Shown: positions 8,294 through 16,390, counted from the stretch's first letter. The stretch is DNA of 26,685 bases from CAZPWQ01 sp964590495 (GCA_964590495.1 CAZPWQ010000046.1:1-26685), one strand, 5' to 3'. Notes: a model not told the origin generated them from the letters alone. Numbers and translations are program-made.

Positions 8294-9480
8294 TATTTAA
8301 ACGTCGCGCTTTTTATCTGATAGCTGTATTAATTCTGGTACTGGTACTGCCGGGGAAAGCACAAATACAGCTTGGAGGACTCGCAGATTTCGAACTCCGA
8401 AAAGGCGGTAGCGACTCCTCCCCCTACATCAATCAGACGCCCAACGATAAATGGACAATTTATACTCCCTACATCCGCATTTTTGCCAATGCGAATATTT
8501 CGAAAAAATGGTACATATCTTCTGCTCTTCAGTCGGATCATTATTACAGTCCGGTATTGAGTTCGCCCTTCTTTTCTGTTATAAATATTAACTGGCTGCC
8601 GGTTAACGACTCAGATTTCACAGTTACAGCCGGCCGTTTTATTACACCCTACGGTGCCTATTCCGAACGTGTACTTTCTTCAGAAAATCCATTTATTCAC
8701 CTGCCACTTTCACATTCATCCGGTTTGCCGGTAAACCAAGAGTCAGGACTCCTCTCCTCTTTTATGGATTATGATGAAAGCCAACACGGGCTTACTATGA
8801 TATACCAGAGAATGTATTCCCAGGGTCTCAAATTAAACAACAGTGCTGGTGAATCGGATTGGCTGCAATATGCCCTGGCTGCAACATTGTCCCCCGCTTC
8901 CAGCTATTTCGAAACGGCACAATATAATACTCCGGCGTTTACCGGACGCCTTACACTGCAACCAAAGATATGGGCCCGGCTCGGTTTTTCTTTTAGTAAT
9001 GGTGCTTTTATGCTGAATGAGCCAACCGAAACTATCTTACCCGATGCCGATCCGTCTTCCTACAGGCAGACTCTGCTGGGAACCGATTTAATGATCTCTT
9101 ATCGCTATTATACTTTTCTTGTCGAATATAACTGGAGCCGCTGGAAAGCTCCCTATATTTCAGAAATGGCTGTGAGTGATGATGTGAAAGCGTCGGTCAG
9201 CCATATTTCGGGAGAAGCTGTTGTCAGCTTCCCGTTTTTTGTCGGGGGCTATGCCGGAATCCGGTATGAACAGATGATTTCGGGAGATCTGATCACAGAG
9301 ACAGGTGCATATAGTAGTTCCGGCGAAACATGGACGTACGACCGGGAACGTCTCGAACTGCTTTTGGGATATAAACTGCACCGCAATATTACTCTGAAAA
9401 CTTCCTACCTTGTTTCAATGGATTCAGGTCCCGGCCTCAATGACGATGTGCTGGCCATACAACTGAGTATAGCTTACTAG
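8290..9480 (+). CDS. Outer-membrane porin-like beta-barrel protein
   Basis: The 396-residue protein has a signal peptide (hydrophobic 7-21, cleavage near GKA-Q) followed by alternating polar/hydrophobic strands typical of outer-membrane barrels. It includes a long run of aromatic-girdle residues and ends in LAIQLSIAY, a C-terminal aromatic residue as expected for BAM substrates. It resembles phosphate-selective-porin-like or DcaP-like proteins in layout, but I cannot name the family with certainty. Its ATG overlaps the cyclase stop (ATGA), so translation is coupled. This suggests the barrel works with the cyclase and the cupredoxin in one envelope pathway. Confidence 0.75.
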   Translation: MIFKRRAFYLIAVLILVLVLPGKAQIQLGGLADFELRKGGSDSSPYINQTPNDKWTIYTPYIRIFANANISKKWYISSALQSDHYYSPVLSSPFFSVININWLPVNDSDFTVTAGRFITPYGAYSERVLSSENPFIHLPLSHSSGLPVNQESGLLSSFMDYDESQHGLTMIYQRMYSQGLKLNNSAGESDWLQYALAATLSPASSYFETAQYNTPAFTGRLTLQPKIWARLGFSFSNGAFMLNEPTETILPDADPSSYRQTLLGTDLMISYRYYTFLVEYNWSRWKAPYISEMAVSDDVKASVSHISGEAVVSFPFFVGGYAGIRYEQMISGDLITETGAYSSSGETWTYDRERLELLLGYKLHRNITLKTSYLVSMDSGPGLNDDVLAIQLSIAY

Positions 9481-9641
9481 TTTTGTTATTTTTTATTAGC
9501 GAATTGGGCTGATTTCAATTGGAATCGGATATTAATAGATGCTATCAATATATCCTTAACGGGCTAGTTTCATGTCATTGGAAGTGTCGTTAATCTACGA
9601 TTGTACAACACGCAAGCACCTCTTTTTGATGATAATCCAAC

Positions 9642-9731
9642 ATAACTCCGGAGGAGTTGAACGTGAATAGCCCCCTGCGCAGCTGGGGGAACTTTCAAAG
9701 AGGAAAATACACAACCCCGAAGCGGGTTGAA
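9642..9731 (+). repeat. Three-hairpin intergenic repeat, copy 1
   Basis: Three small stems in order: AACTCC-GGA-GGAGTT (9644-9658), CCCCC..GGGGG (9671-9689) and AACCC..GGGTT (9713-9728). Between the first two stems lies TTGAACGTGAATAG. The same modules occur in the same order, reverse-complemented, at 9815-9903. Confidence 0.8.
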
Positions 9732-9814
9732 TCGGCAGGATTCGTCGGTAAAATACAGGAACATCAGATTGCCTTTGATGAGCAATATCTGCTTTAATGC
9801 AAGTCCCTTGTTTA

Positions 9815-9903
9815 TTCAACCCCTCTGGGGTTGGCTGTCATTGAGGAATCGGTTACCCCGCATTGCGTACGGGGCTATTCACATTCAATCCCTTTGGGAT
9901 TCA
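9815..9903 (-). repeat. Three-hairpin intergenic repeat, copy 2 (inverted)
   Basis: Read on the minus strand: AATCCC-AAA-GGGATT (9901-9887), then TTGAATGTGAATAG, then CCCC..GGGG (9874-9856), a spacer, and AACCCC-AGA-GGGGTT (9832-9818). The linker differs from copy 1 by a single base and stem sequences differ with compensating changes, so the structure is kept. The two copies point toward each other. Confidence 0.8.
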
Positions 9904-10067
9904 GGACGAAGGATTGATTTGAGGTGTGTCAAAAAAACGACTTAAATGATCCGACTGTTGAATCTATTAAAGATTAATAGCGCTTCCTTTTCTCAGTAAA
10001 TCTTATTCCCGTAGCACTACATTCTTATTTTTCAGGAAGACTGAGCCAACAAATAACCAATAACTGC

Positions 10068-10889
10068 TCATTCCAAAACAAACCGGAATGTAATCGTACC
10101 CCACTGCGATTGCTGAGGTACTCCGGAGGGCAGCCGCGAAAATCTCCAGCTCCGTAGTGTGCGCATAACTTCGCGCTCCAATTCCGGATTCATTTTCTTC
10201 AGGGGAATAATACGTCCGATGGAGCCGTCCGGGCGAACTTCAAAACGGATGGTAAGGGTTGCCTCTTCATCAAAAGAGTTATCGGGCATCGGCTGAACCA
10301 GGGGTGAACGTTCGATATCACCTTCCCACTTGAGCTCGTAGGGAGCTGACTTTTCCGATTCATTGCCCGTTCCCTGGTCGGCGTCAAGCTCACCGGTAAC
10401 TCCCTCCCGGTCTCCGCTCGTTTCTGCGCCTTCCTGCTGAACTTCATCTTTTTGTGTCTTTGGCGGTACGGTTACTTCCTCTTCCTGTTCTGTTGAAGTT
10501 TCCTCCTGCGGATCTATCTTGTCGGTTTCCGGGGTTTCCAGTTCTTCTTCAACAATAACTTCCTCCTGGTCGGGCACGTCGACCTGTTTTACTATCTCTT
10601 CTGTAGTTGTCTGCTGCTGCTCAACAGGATCAGGTTTTTCAGGTTCTGGTTCTTCGGGTTGTGTTTCGGCGGGATTGGGACGGGTGGCTACCTGTTCAGC
10701 TTTCTGTTCGGCATATTCGGCCGGCGTGCCCGTCTTGAATTCGCCGAACTCTACTTCAATAAATGAGGGACGTACGTTCTTTTCGATACTGAAAGTGTAT
10801 ATCAAAAATATAATCAACAGAGCCAGATGCACCCCGCCCGTAACCGAAAGGGCAAAACGATCTTCATTATTAAAAGTAGGTACTTCCAT
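10068..10889 (-). CDS. TonB-family energy transducer
   Basis: The 273-residue protein has one N-terminal membrane helix (about 14-34), a long acidic Pro/Glu/Gln linker (about 50-185) able to span the periplasm, and a C-terminal TonB domain (about 197-273). That domain includes TIRFEVRPDGSIGRI, then REVMRTLRSWRFSRLP and a closing TFRFVLE strand. TonB carries proton-motive energy from ExbB-ExbD to outer-membrane receptors; TolA-like use is also possible. It is the last gene of the six-gene minus-strand operon, 18 bases after exbD. The linker is more acidic than the Lys/Pro-rich linker of enterobacterial TonB. Confidence 0.88.
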   Translation of the reverse strand: MEVPTFNNEDRFALSVTGGVHLALLIIFLIYTFSIEKNVRPSFIEVEFGEFKTGTPAEYAEQKAEQVATRPNPAETQPEEPEPEKPDPVEQQQTTTEEIVKQVDVPDQEEVIVEEELETPETDKIDPQEETSTEQEEEVTVPPKTQKDEVQQEGAETSGDREGVTGELDADQGTGNESEKSAPYELKWEGDIERSPLVQPMPDNSFDEEATLTIRFEVRPDGSIGRIIPLKKMNPELEREVMRTLRSWRFSRLPSGVPQQSQWGTITFRFVLE

Positions 10890-10907
10890 GTTTAATTTAA
10901 ATTAATC

Positions 10908-11318
10908 TTATCTGGATGCCTGCTCGGTTGCCATGATGATATTCAGTTCCAGCGCCTGGGCGATATTCATTACACGAACAGCATTGTCAACTATTGCATC
11001 CTTGTCTGCGCGCAACACTAAAGTACCCTGGGGCTTGTTCTGCATGGACTCTCTTATAGCCGATGCCAGCATGCCACTGCTGGTAAGTTGTCCGTCCACA
11101 AAATACTGGCTGTCTTTGGTTACGGCTACCGTAATAAACTGATTCTCTGTTTGAGCGCCGGCTTCCGCTTTCGGTATATTCACTTTAATGCCGAAATTCG
11201 TCACAAACGATGACGTCAGCAGAAAAAATATGAGCAATAATAACACAATATCCGTCAACGACGATTGTGAAAACATCGTCAACGGCTCCATTCTGTCATT
11301 GTCTTCTCTGAAATTCAT
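10908..11318 (-). CDS. ExbD/TolR-family biopolymer transport protein
   Basis: The 136-residue protein has the single ExbD/TolR membrane helix (about 20-40) with the conserved proton-path aspartate Asp23 in SLTDIVLLLLIFFLLTS. A periplasmic domain follows, with FITVAVTKDSQYFVDGQ and LVLRADKDAIVDNAVRVM. The protein forms the motor with ExbB in the inner membrane and uses the proton gradient. Its start overlaps the exbB stop by 4 bases (ATGA), a sign of coupled translation and fixed stoichiometry. Only one ExbD gene is present in the operon, whereas many Bacteroidota clusters carry two. Confidence 0.92.
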   Translation of the reverse strand: MNFREDNDRMEPLTMFSQSSLTDIVLLLLIFFLLTSSFVTNFGIKVNIPKAEAGAQTENQFITVAVTKDSQYFVDGQLTSSGMLASAIRESMQNKPQGTLVLRADKDAIVDNAVRVMNIAQALELNIIMATEQASR

Positions 11319-12052
11319 TGTTGCACCTTCCTGCGTTCTCTTTCCTTTTGAGCCGACGGTGACGCCAGCATATCGATAAAGTCAGCTGATGCATTTTCTA
11401 ACTCATGAACCATGCGGTTTATTTTGCCGAGCAGGAAATTATAAAATCCGTATGCAATAATACCGACTATAAGTCCAGTTGCGGTGGTGATTAACGCTTC
11501 CCAGATACCACCGGCCAGCACGCTGGGATTAACGTTACCCTGCAACGCCTGTATATCCATAAAGGCCTCGATCATACCGGTAACGGTTCCGGTAAAGCCT
11601 ACCAACGGAGCCACACCTGCGATTGTTGCCAGCCAGTTCATCCGTTTTTCAAGGTGAAAAATCTCTTTTTTCCCCGCATTTCTGATAGCGTCCTCAATAG
11701 TACCGAGCGGGCGCCCCAGTCGTCGTATACCGGCTTTTAAAATCCGGGCCAGCGGTTTATCGATTCCATCGCAATAGGTTAAGGCGCGCTGCCTGTCACC
11801 GTCTTTAAGCATGTTTTCCACTGTACGCAGAAAACCGTCAATTTCCATACGTGAATTGTTGAGTGAACGCCAGCGCTCTGCAACTACATATATGGCAAGT
11901 ACGGATAAGATGAACAGGGGTATCATGAGTACCCCGCCCTCTGCCAGCAGTTCAAACATAGACATGGTTTCCTGCTGATCGGCCAAATTTAGTGTATCGG
12001 CTGCAGCTGTATCGGTCTGTACCTGGATTAAGAATAAAAGAATAGCATGCAT
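11315..12052 (-). CDS. MotA/TolQ/ExbB-family proton channel protein
   Basis: The 245-residue protein has an N-terminal hydrophobic leader, a first conserved helix (about 38-60), a cytoplasmic region, and the two paired helices. The first of these carries GVAPLVGFTGTVTGMIEAF (about 145-165) and the second GIWEALITTATGLIVGIIAYGFYN (about 182-206), with the family's Thr residues in the TTATG motif. It forms the pentameric channel around ExbD and powers TonB. It lies 27 bases after the HU-SPOR gene and overlaps exbD. TolQ and ExbB cannot be told apart by sequence here; the TonB gene in the operon favours ExbB. Confidence 0.9.
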   Translation of the reverse strand: MHAILLFLIQVQTDTAAADTLNLADQQETMSMFELLAEGGVLMIPLFILSVLAIYVVAERWRSLNNSRMEIDGFLRTVENMLKDGDRQRALTYCDGIDKPLARILKAGIRRLGRPLGTIEDAIRNAGKKEIFHLEKRMNWLATIAGVAPLVGFTGTVTGMIEAFMDIQALQGNVNPSVLAGGIWEALITTATGLIVGIIAYGFYNFLLGKINRMVHELENASADFIDMLASPSAQKERERRKVQQ

Positions 12053-12079
12053 AAACTAATTACCTGTTTTCTGATAAGT

Positions 12080-13231
12080 TTAAATTCGTCTGATAAAGTG
12101 ATTGTCTTTGTAATTGTCCGATAGTTCTGCAACGGCTTCCTGGGCACTGGCAACGCTTTCAAATTGTCCGATACCTACCCGGAAATAGGTTTCTCCATTT
12201 ATCGAGGCTTCAGAGAGAATCGTCCGGTATCCCTCTTCGTTCAGCCTTTCACGCATTGCAGCAGCCTGTTGTTGCCGCCTGAGGGAATGTACCACAATAG
12301 TATATCCGCCAGTAATATTGGAATCTGCCGTCCCATAAAGACCGTATGGTGAACCATCGCCGCTTTCTTCCTGTGCCCGAGATTCATCTGCATTGGTTGT
12401 TACCTCATCTTCAGGTATAAGTTCCTCCTCCTGCGATCCGGAAGCACTTTCTTCGGATTGCGGCGGTTCATCGTCGGCGGCGTCATTCGATCTGTCCGGG
12501 TTTGTTTCCTGCTGTTGAGCGACCGGCGGAGAGGATGATGTTTCGTTTGCAGGTGTGGAATCATTTCCGCCAAACAAACCCAGATCATATGTAAACCAGC
12601 CGGCAATACCAATTGACAAAACAACTACGGCGGCTACTAAAAAACGGCCGATAGGATCCTGCTCTTTATCCTTCTTTTCCTTTCTATCGTCGGCCCCGGA
12701 TGTCAACACCTCTTCGGACTGCGCTGCCTGCCGGGGCTTACTTTCTTCGGCTAATGTTTGTTTCTCTGCCAGTTTCTCGGCTCTTTCAATTATAACCTGG
12801 GGTGTGGGTTCCTCTTCAACGTCTTCTTCAATTCCGGGCGTTTCATATACCTCGTCATCTCTTTCTGGTTTCTCTGGTTCTGAATCAGCTTCTTTTTCAA
12901 TACCCCAAACCTCATTATCCTCATCTGTGCCGTCCGAAACATCGGGTATTTCGCCTCCATCAGGTTCTTTGAAGGCCCCGATAAGTTCAATCGGCTTCAT
13001 ACCGGCATAACGGTTGTTGATTTCCGTCTCAAGTTTGTCATTTGGCTCAAAATGGAGCATGTCTTCCTGCATGGTAAAAGTGCCGAAATCTTCTATTTCA
13101 AAAGATTTACCTTCGCCCGCCGCCTTTTGAATGCGGCTTATAAGCTCGGACAGCTGCTCTTCCACCTGCTCGCGATCCTGCTCTGTTTTTTCCACCAGCA
13201 GTGATATGAGTTTTTCCTTGTTAATCGTCAT
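12080..13231 (-). CDS. HU-fold, transmembrane, SPOR-domain protein
   Basis: The 383-residue protein combines an N-terminal HU-like domain (about 1-85; FEIEDFGTFTM at 44-54 and HFEPNDKLETEIN after it), a long acidic linker, a membrane helix (about 197-215), a second low-complexity Glu/Ser/Asp-rich linker, and a C-terminal SPOR domain (about 308-383; YTIVVHSLRRQQQAAAMRERL to DNHFIRRI). SPOR domains bind glycan strands stripped of peptides at division septa. The HU-like part has a very short loop where DNA-binding HU has its long beta-arm, so it may be a protein-binding HU variant (CCDC81-like). Its ATG overlaps the stop of the small HU-like gene (TAATG), so translation is coupled. Confidence 0.85.
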   Translation of the reverse strand: MTINKEKLISLLVEKTEQDREQVEEQLSELISRIQKAAGEGKSFEIEDFGTFTMQEDMLHFEPNDKLETEINNRYAGMKPIELIGAFKEPDGGEIPDVSDGTDEDNEVWGIEKEADSEPEKPERDDEVYETPGIEEDVEEEPTPQVIIERAEKLAEKQTLAEESKPRQAAQSEEVLTSGADDRKEKKDKEQDPIGRFLVAAVVVLSIGIAGWFTYDLGLFGGNDSTPANETSSSPPVAQQQETNPDRSNDAADDEPPQSEESASGSQEEELIPEDEVTTNADESRAQEESGDGSPYGLYGTADSNITGGYTIVVHSLRRQQQAAAMRERLNEEGYRTILSEASINGETYFRVGIGQFESVASAQEAVAELSDNYKDNHFIRRI

Positions 13232-13440
13232 TACCTGTCGTTTTCCGGAATAAATGAGATGGTATCTTTAGGAGGCATCATAACCACCCGGCCGTTTTCA
13301 AACTGTTTCTGAAACTGCTTTTGATGCCGATATCGAAATGCTCCCACTCCTTCCAGTTGTACTTCATTTTTCTGTGCCACTTCCCTCCGCACCACTTCTG
13401 AAAAAGCTTTTAGAAATTGCTTATTCATTCCCTTTCTCAT
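13231..13440 (-). CDS. Small HU-like protein
   Basis: The 69-residue protein has a helix (NKQFLKAFSEVVRREVAQ), then VQLEGVGAFRYRHQKQFQKQFENGR and VVMMPPKDTISFIPEND. This matches the later part of the HU/IHF fold: a 'gfGtF' strand, a basic arm-like segment and the closing 'v.F.pg' strand. It lacks most of the first helix of standard 90-residue HU. The start is ATG at 13440, one base after the outer-membrane protein's stop (TAA-C-ATG); an in-frame ATG at 13428 is an alternative, with a purine-rich stretch just before it. It is translationally coupled on both sides, so it probably partners the HU domain of the next protein; DNA binding is unproven. Confidence 0.75.
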   Translation of the reverse strand: MRKGMNKQFLKAFSEVVRREVAQKNEVQLEGVGAFRYRHQKQFQKQFENGRVVMMPPKDTISFIPENDR

Positions 13441-13441
13441 G

Positions 13442-15142
13442 TTATAATTTTACCGTTACTCCACCAAATACCTGGAACGGACGCTCTTCATATCCTTCCC
13501 AAACCTGGTATTCCTGACTCAATAAGTTAACCAGTTTAGCATATGCCCCAAAACGTTTTGTAATTTGTATATCCAGCTGACTTCCTAAAAGAAAATAACC
13601 GTCCAGTTCTGTACTGGTCGCCAGAGTTTGTCTTGGTCCCACATAATCAGCCCACGCTTCAACGGTTATCTGGCTGAGGGGACGAGCACTGAATCCCGCA
13701 CTTCCCCCGAATTTCTCTTCAAATGGCATATCACCGCCCCCCTGCAACTTGGGCGATTGAACGTACACTTCCCCGTTCAGCCAAAAGCGCTCAGGAACTA
13801 CCTGGTGTGTGGCATTTGCAAAAGCTTTGATAATATTTACATCCGCATAATTTACTTCATAAAACAGATTTTCCGAAGCTGAGTTTACGCTGCGAACCAT
13901 CAGGGGATAATCGGCGGTATTGTCATATTTAACACCGAAGTTTATTTCTCCGATACCGTCAAAGTGCAGGCTTGCTTCGCCAATTGCATTAATATTATAA
14001 GAATGCTGCAAACTGAAACCTGTATTCAGGAAACGGTTGGTTTCATGCAGTTGCTCCGTTGTTCGCAGATAAGGTTCTGCGGAAACCTTGCCCCTGACAG
14101 AAAAAATATCGAGCAGCGGATGTTCAATTTCAACCGAAGGTGCAAAGTAGACTTCTTCCTTCAATGCTGTAGAACCGTAATAAACGCTCGCTTCCGCGGT
14201 CACTTCCGTGCTGTAATTAAATAATCTCTTATATTCCAATCCTCCCTGCGCTGTCAGCCAATCATCAGTAAACTGCAGATTATCGTAGCTTCCGCCTTTT
14301 ACCCCGGCTTTAGCTGTAAATGTTTCATTTACATGCGATCCCGCCCATCGCTTGCTGAAGGAACCGTTCCATACTATTTCATCAACACTGCCCGAGAGAT
14401 CACCGGCCAGAAGCTCCGTTTCGAAGTAGCGGACGTTAGCCTGTGCATTCCATCCTTCGATACTGTTCTGAAATCGTTGTACTTCACCATTCAAATACAG
14501 GCCGTTATAATTTTTCCGGGGCGTATCGGGGACATTCAACTGGGTATCGGGATTGAATAAATAATTAAAGTCGCTTTGTCCGCCGCCATCAAAAGTCAGT
14601 TTTGTCTTCGAATCAACCTTGGTGGCAAACTCTGCATTGGCATCAAAAAAGCGATACGTACTTTCCTGATTGTCCAGATGCCCTTCGGCTGTAGATGAAA
14701 AATCAAGGTTACCTCCGAGGTAGCTTGTATTACTGAGCCGTGTTACTCCCCAGAATTGAGCCTGCGAACCTACAAAGTTGCCGACTCCTATCCTGCTGAA
14801 GGCATTGATGTCGGATGCGTAACGCAGCGGCGTATAAGCCGGCGCCTCGGGACGAGAAAGCTCACTTACCGGAAGATTGGCAACAACATCTTCCTGGGAT
14901 TCCATAAACGGCATACGATCGGGATCTACCTGGTATACTCTCGGAGAGGGATCAAATCCCAAAATAGGCTGCCGGCGAAGACCGGGAAAGCTTGCCTGGA
15001 ACTGGCTGCGAATTTCGATGTCCTGGGGATCAATTTCAGGCAACAGGCTTTCTTCCGTATCCTCCTGCTGCTGGGCAAAAGAAGGAATGCCCACAAGTCC
15101 TGCAAGAAGAATAAGAACTAAAGAAAATAGTATGCGATTCAT
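13442..15142 (-). CDS. Outer-membrane beta-barrel protein, TonB-receptor-like without plug
   Basis: From ATG at 15142 the protein has 566 residues and a clean signal peptide (MNRILFSLVLILLAGLVGIPSFA-QQ); a TTG 27 bases upstream would spoil it. After about 100 residues of Pro-rich extension the rest is rich in alternating beta strands, ending ERPFQVFGGVTVKL. The final region (YAKLVNLLSQEYQVWEGYEERPFQ) resembles the last strands of TonB-dependent receptors, but I see no plug domain or CarboxypepD-like domain. As first gene of the operon with HU/SPOR and ExbBD-TonB genes, it may be the outer-membrane partner of that motor. The function is unknown. Confidence 0.72.
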   Translation of the reverse strand: MNRILFSLVLILLAGLVGIPSFAQQQEDTEESLLPEIDPQDIEIRSQFQASFPGLRRQPILGFDPSPRVYQVDPDRMPFMESQEDVVANLPVSELSRPEAPAYTPLRYASDINAFSRIGVGNFVGSQAQFWGVTRLSNTSYLGGNLDFSSTAEGHLDNQESTYRFFDANAEFATKVDSKTKLTFDGGGQSDFNYLFNPDTQLNVPDTPRKNYNGLYLNGEVQRFQNSIEGWNAQANVRYFETELLAGDLSGSVDEIVWNGSFSKRWAGSHVNETFTAKAGVKGGSYDNLQFTDDWLTAQGGLEYKRLFNYSTEVTAEASVYYGSTALKEEVYFAPSVEIEHPLLDIFSVRGKVSAEPYLRTTEQLHETNRFLNTGFSLQHSYNINAIGEASLHFDGIGEINFGVKYDNTADYPLMVRSVNSASENLFYEVNYADVNIIKAFANATHQVVPERFWLNGEVYVQSPKLQGGGDMPFEEKFGGSAGFSARPLSQITVEAWADYVGPRQTLATSTELDGYFLLGSQLDIQITKRFGAYAKLVNLLSQEYQVWEGYEERPFQVFGGVTVKL

Positions 15143-15300
15143 ATCAAATGTTTGGATCCGGTATGGCAAATAATAAGCACTAAAGGTACTAATTTTTTCA
15201 CTACGATTAATGGCTGAATTCCATCTTTTATATCTTTTTTATCCCCACCTGTTCCTATAACGTAACAAACTAATTTGCATTGCCGATACCTTATTAAAAC

Positions 15301-15351
15301 GGCAAAGTGCAGAGCGCTTGGTCCGCCAGCTGGCGGACTATGCCCTTTGCC
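15301..15351. repeat. Nested palindrome, possible terminator or dispersed repeat
   Basis: An inner perfect 18-bp palindrome, GTCCGCCAGCTGGCGGAC (15321-15338), sits inside an outer inverted pair GGCAAAG (15301-15307) and CTTTGCC (15345-15351). It lies just past the stop of the flippase-like gene, so it may end transcription of the gcvT-to-flippase block. I recall similar GTCCGCCAGCTGGCGGAC elements repeated in related genomes. The rest of 15143-15356 should carry the promoter of the barrel-HU-SPOR-exbBD-tonB operon, but no clear box was identified. Confidence 0.7.
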
Positions 15352-15356
15352 CTATG

Positions 15357-16388
15357 CTAAATTACAGGTTTACCCGCCCTGGACGCCCGCAATTTATTTA
15401 TAAAAAGCGCGATAGGTGTCAATAAACAGACAAATAAGATCATAGCACTATGGGTGATGGTCGCATAGGCAATCCCGGTTACGGCCGGAACTGCAAATAA
15501 AACAAACAGCGATTGCTTCACAAAATAATGATAGGTACCGATTCCTCCCGGTGAGGGTATTGCAATTCCAATAGCGGAAATAACAGTAATCACCAGTGCG
15601 TCGAGCATATTAAGATCGTACGTCGATTGCATATCAAACATCCAGAATGGTATATAGGTCATTAGCGTATAGCACGTCCACATCAAACCGGTGTATAAAA
15701 TAAACAGCCACCATTGCTCTACTTTGCGGGCGGAAAGCAGCCCGTCCTTGAACCTGAGCAACACATCTTCAGCTTTATCCACCCATTCCCCCAATACCCT
15801 GATGTGCTCTCCGAGATAGCGAATGAGCCTGATCAACATATAAGCTGTGACAATAGTAAAGAGCGCAAAGCCGGTAACCCAGAGATAGGTACCCAGGCTT
15901 GAAGTATTGGTGAGGAAATCAATGGTTTCGTCACCAAAAATCTGGCTCAGAAGCGATATATCCGATATAAGATATACCGACACGATAAACATTATAATAA
16001 CCATCGTTATTACATCGATAATACGCTCCAGTACAATTGTGCCCATCAGCTTTGATGTGCTCAGTGATTCCTGCCGGGCTACATAAACGGGTCGCGAAAC
16101 CTCCCCCAGCCGTGGACCGACAAAATTCAACAGGTAACCCACCAGCACACCGGCAAAGAGGGTAAAACGATCCACTTCTGCCTTATCGTGCTTTATAAGC
16201 AGCCGCCATCGTTCTGCCCGGATAATATGACTTAATAAGGCAACGACTGCAAAGGGTAGAATCCATCCGAACTGTATCTGTTTTGCGTACTCCCAAACTT
16301 CCTCCAGACGCACATTGCGAAAGGCGAGCCACAGGAATACTCCGCCCAGTGTAAGCGCAAGAGCAATTTTTATGATGCGTTTCATCAT
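15357..16388 (-). CDS. Flippase-like integral membrane protein (LPG synthase TM / YbhN family)
   Basis: The 343-residue protein has about eight hydrophobic helices and the family's signature regions. These include an early SHIIRAERWRLLIK (about 53-66), LNFVGPRLGEVSRPVYVARQE (about 92-112), KLMGTIVLERIIDVITM, and a late AIPSPGGIGTYHYFVKQS (about 280-297). This is the 'lysylphosphatidylglycerol synthase TM region / flippase-like' family (TIGR00374-type). Members are thought to move or modify lipids in the inner membrane; no catalytic domain for aminoacyl transfer is present. The start lies 2 bases after the lolA stop, so the two are surely co-transcribed. A second ATG three bases in is equally possible. 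Confidence 0.85.
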   Translation of the reverse strand: MMKRIIKIALALTLGGVFLWLAFRNVRLEEVWEYAKQIQFGWILPFAVVALLSHIIRAERWRLLIKHDKAEVDRFTLFAGVLVGYLLNFVGPRLGEVSRPVYVARQESLSTSKLMGTIVLERIIDVITMVIIMFIVSVYLISDISLLSQIFGDETIDFLTNTSSLGTYLWVTGFALFTIVTAYMLIRLIRYLGEHIRVLGEWVDKAEDVLLRFKDGLLSARKVEQWWLFILYTGLMWTCYTLMTYIPFWMFDMQSTYDLNMLDALVITVISAIGIAIPSPGGIGTYHYFVKQSLFVLFAVPAVTGIAYATITHSAMILFVCLLTPIALFINKLRASRAGKPVI

Positions 16389-16390
16389 GA

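Larger units (their letters stand above)
9481..10067. other. Gene-free intergenic region between convergent operons
   Basis: These 587 bases separate the porin-like gene (+) from tonB (-), both ending toward the region. I found no credible gene. The middle (about 9642-9903) holds two inverted copies of a three-hairpin repeat, listed separately. The flanks are AT-rich with no other structure seen; one or both repeat copies may stop transcription from the two sides. Confidence 0.6.

Noticed and set aside
9642..9903. CRISPR-like array
   Set aside because: The repeats are two inverted copies of hairpins, not regularly spaced direct repeats with unique spacers, and no cas genes are present.
9570..9945. 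Short open frames on both strands in the intergenic repeats
   Set aside because: They run through the hairpin repeats and have no protein-like composition; the structured repeats explain the sequence.
13442..15142. Full TonB-dependent receptor
   Set aside because: The last strands resemble such receptors, but the length (566 residues) and the absence of a plug domain do not support calling it one.
15143..15169. Earlier TTG start for the outer-membrane barrel protein
   Set aside because: It would put nine polar residues before a clean signal peptide; ATG at 15142 fits better.
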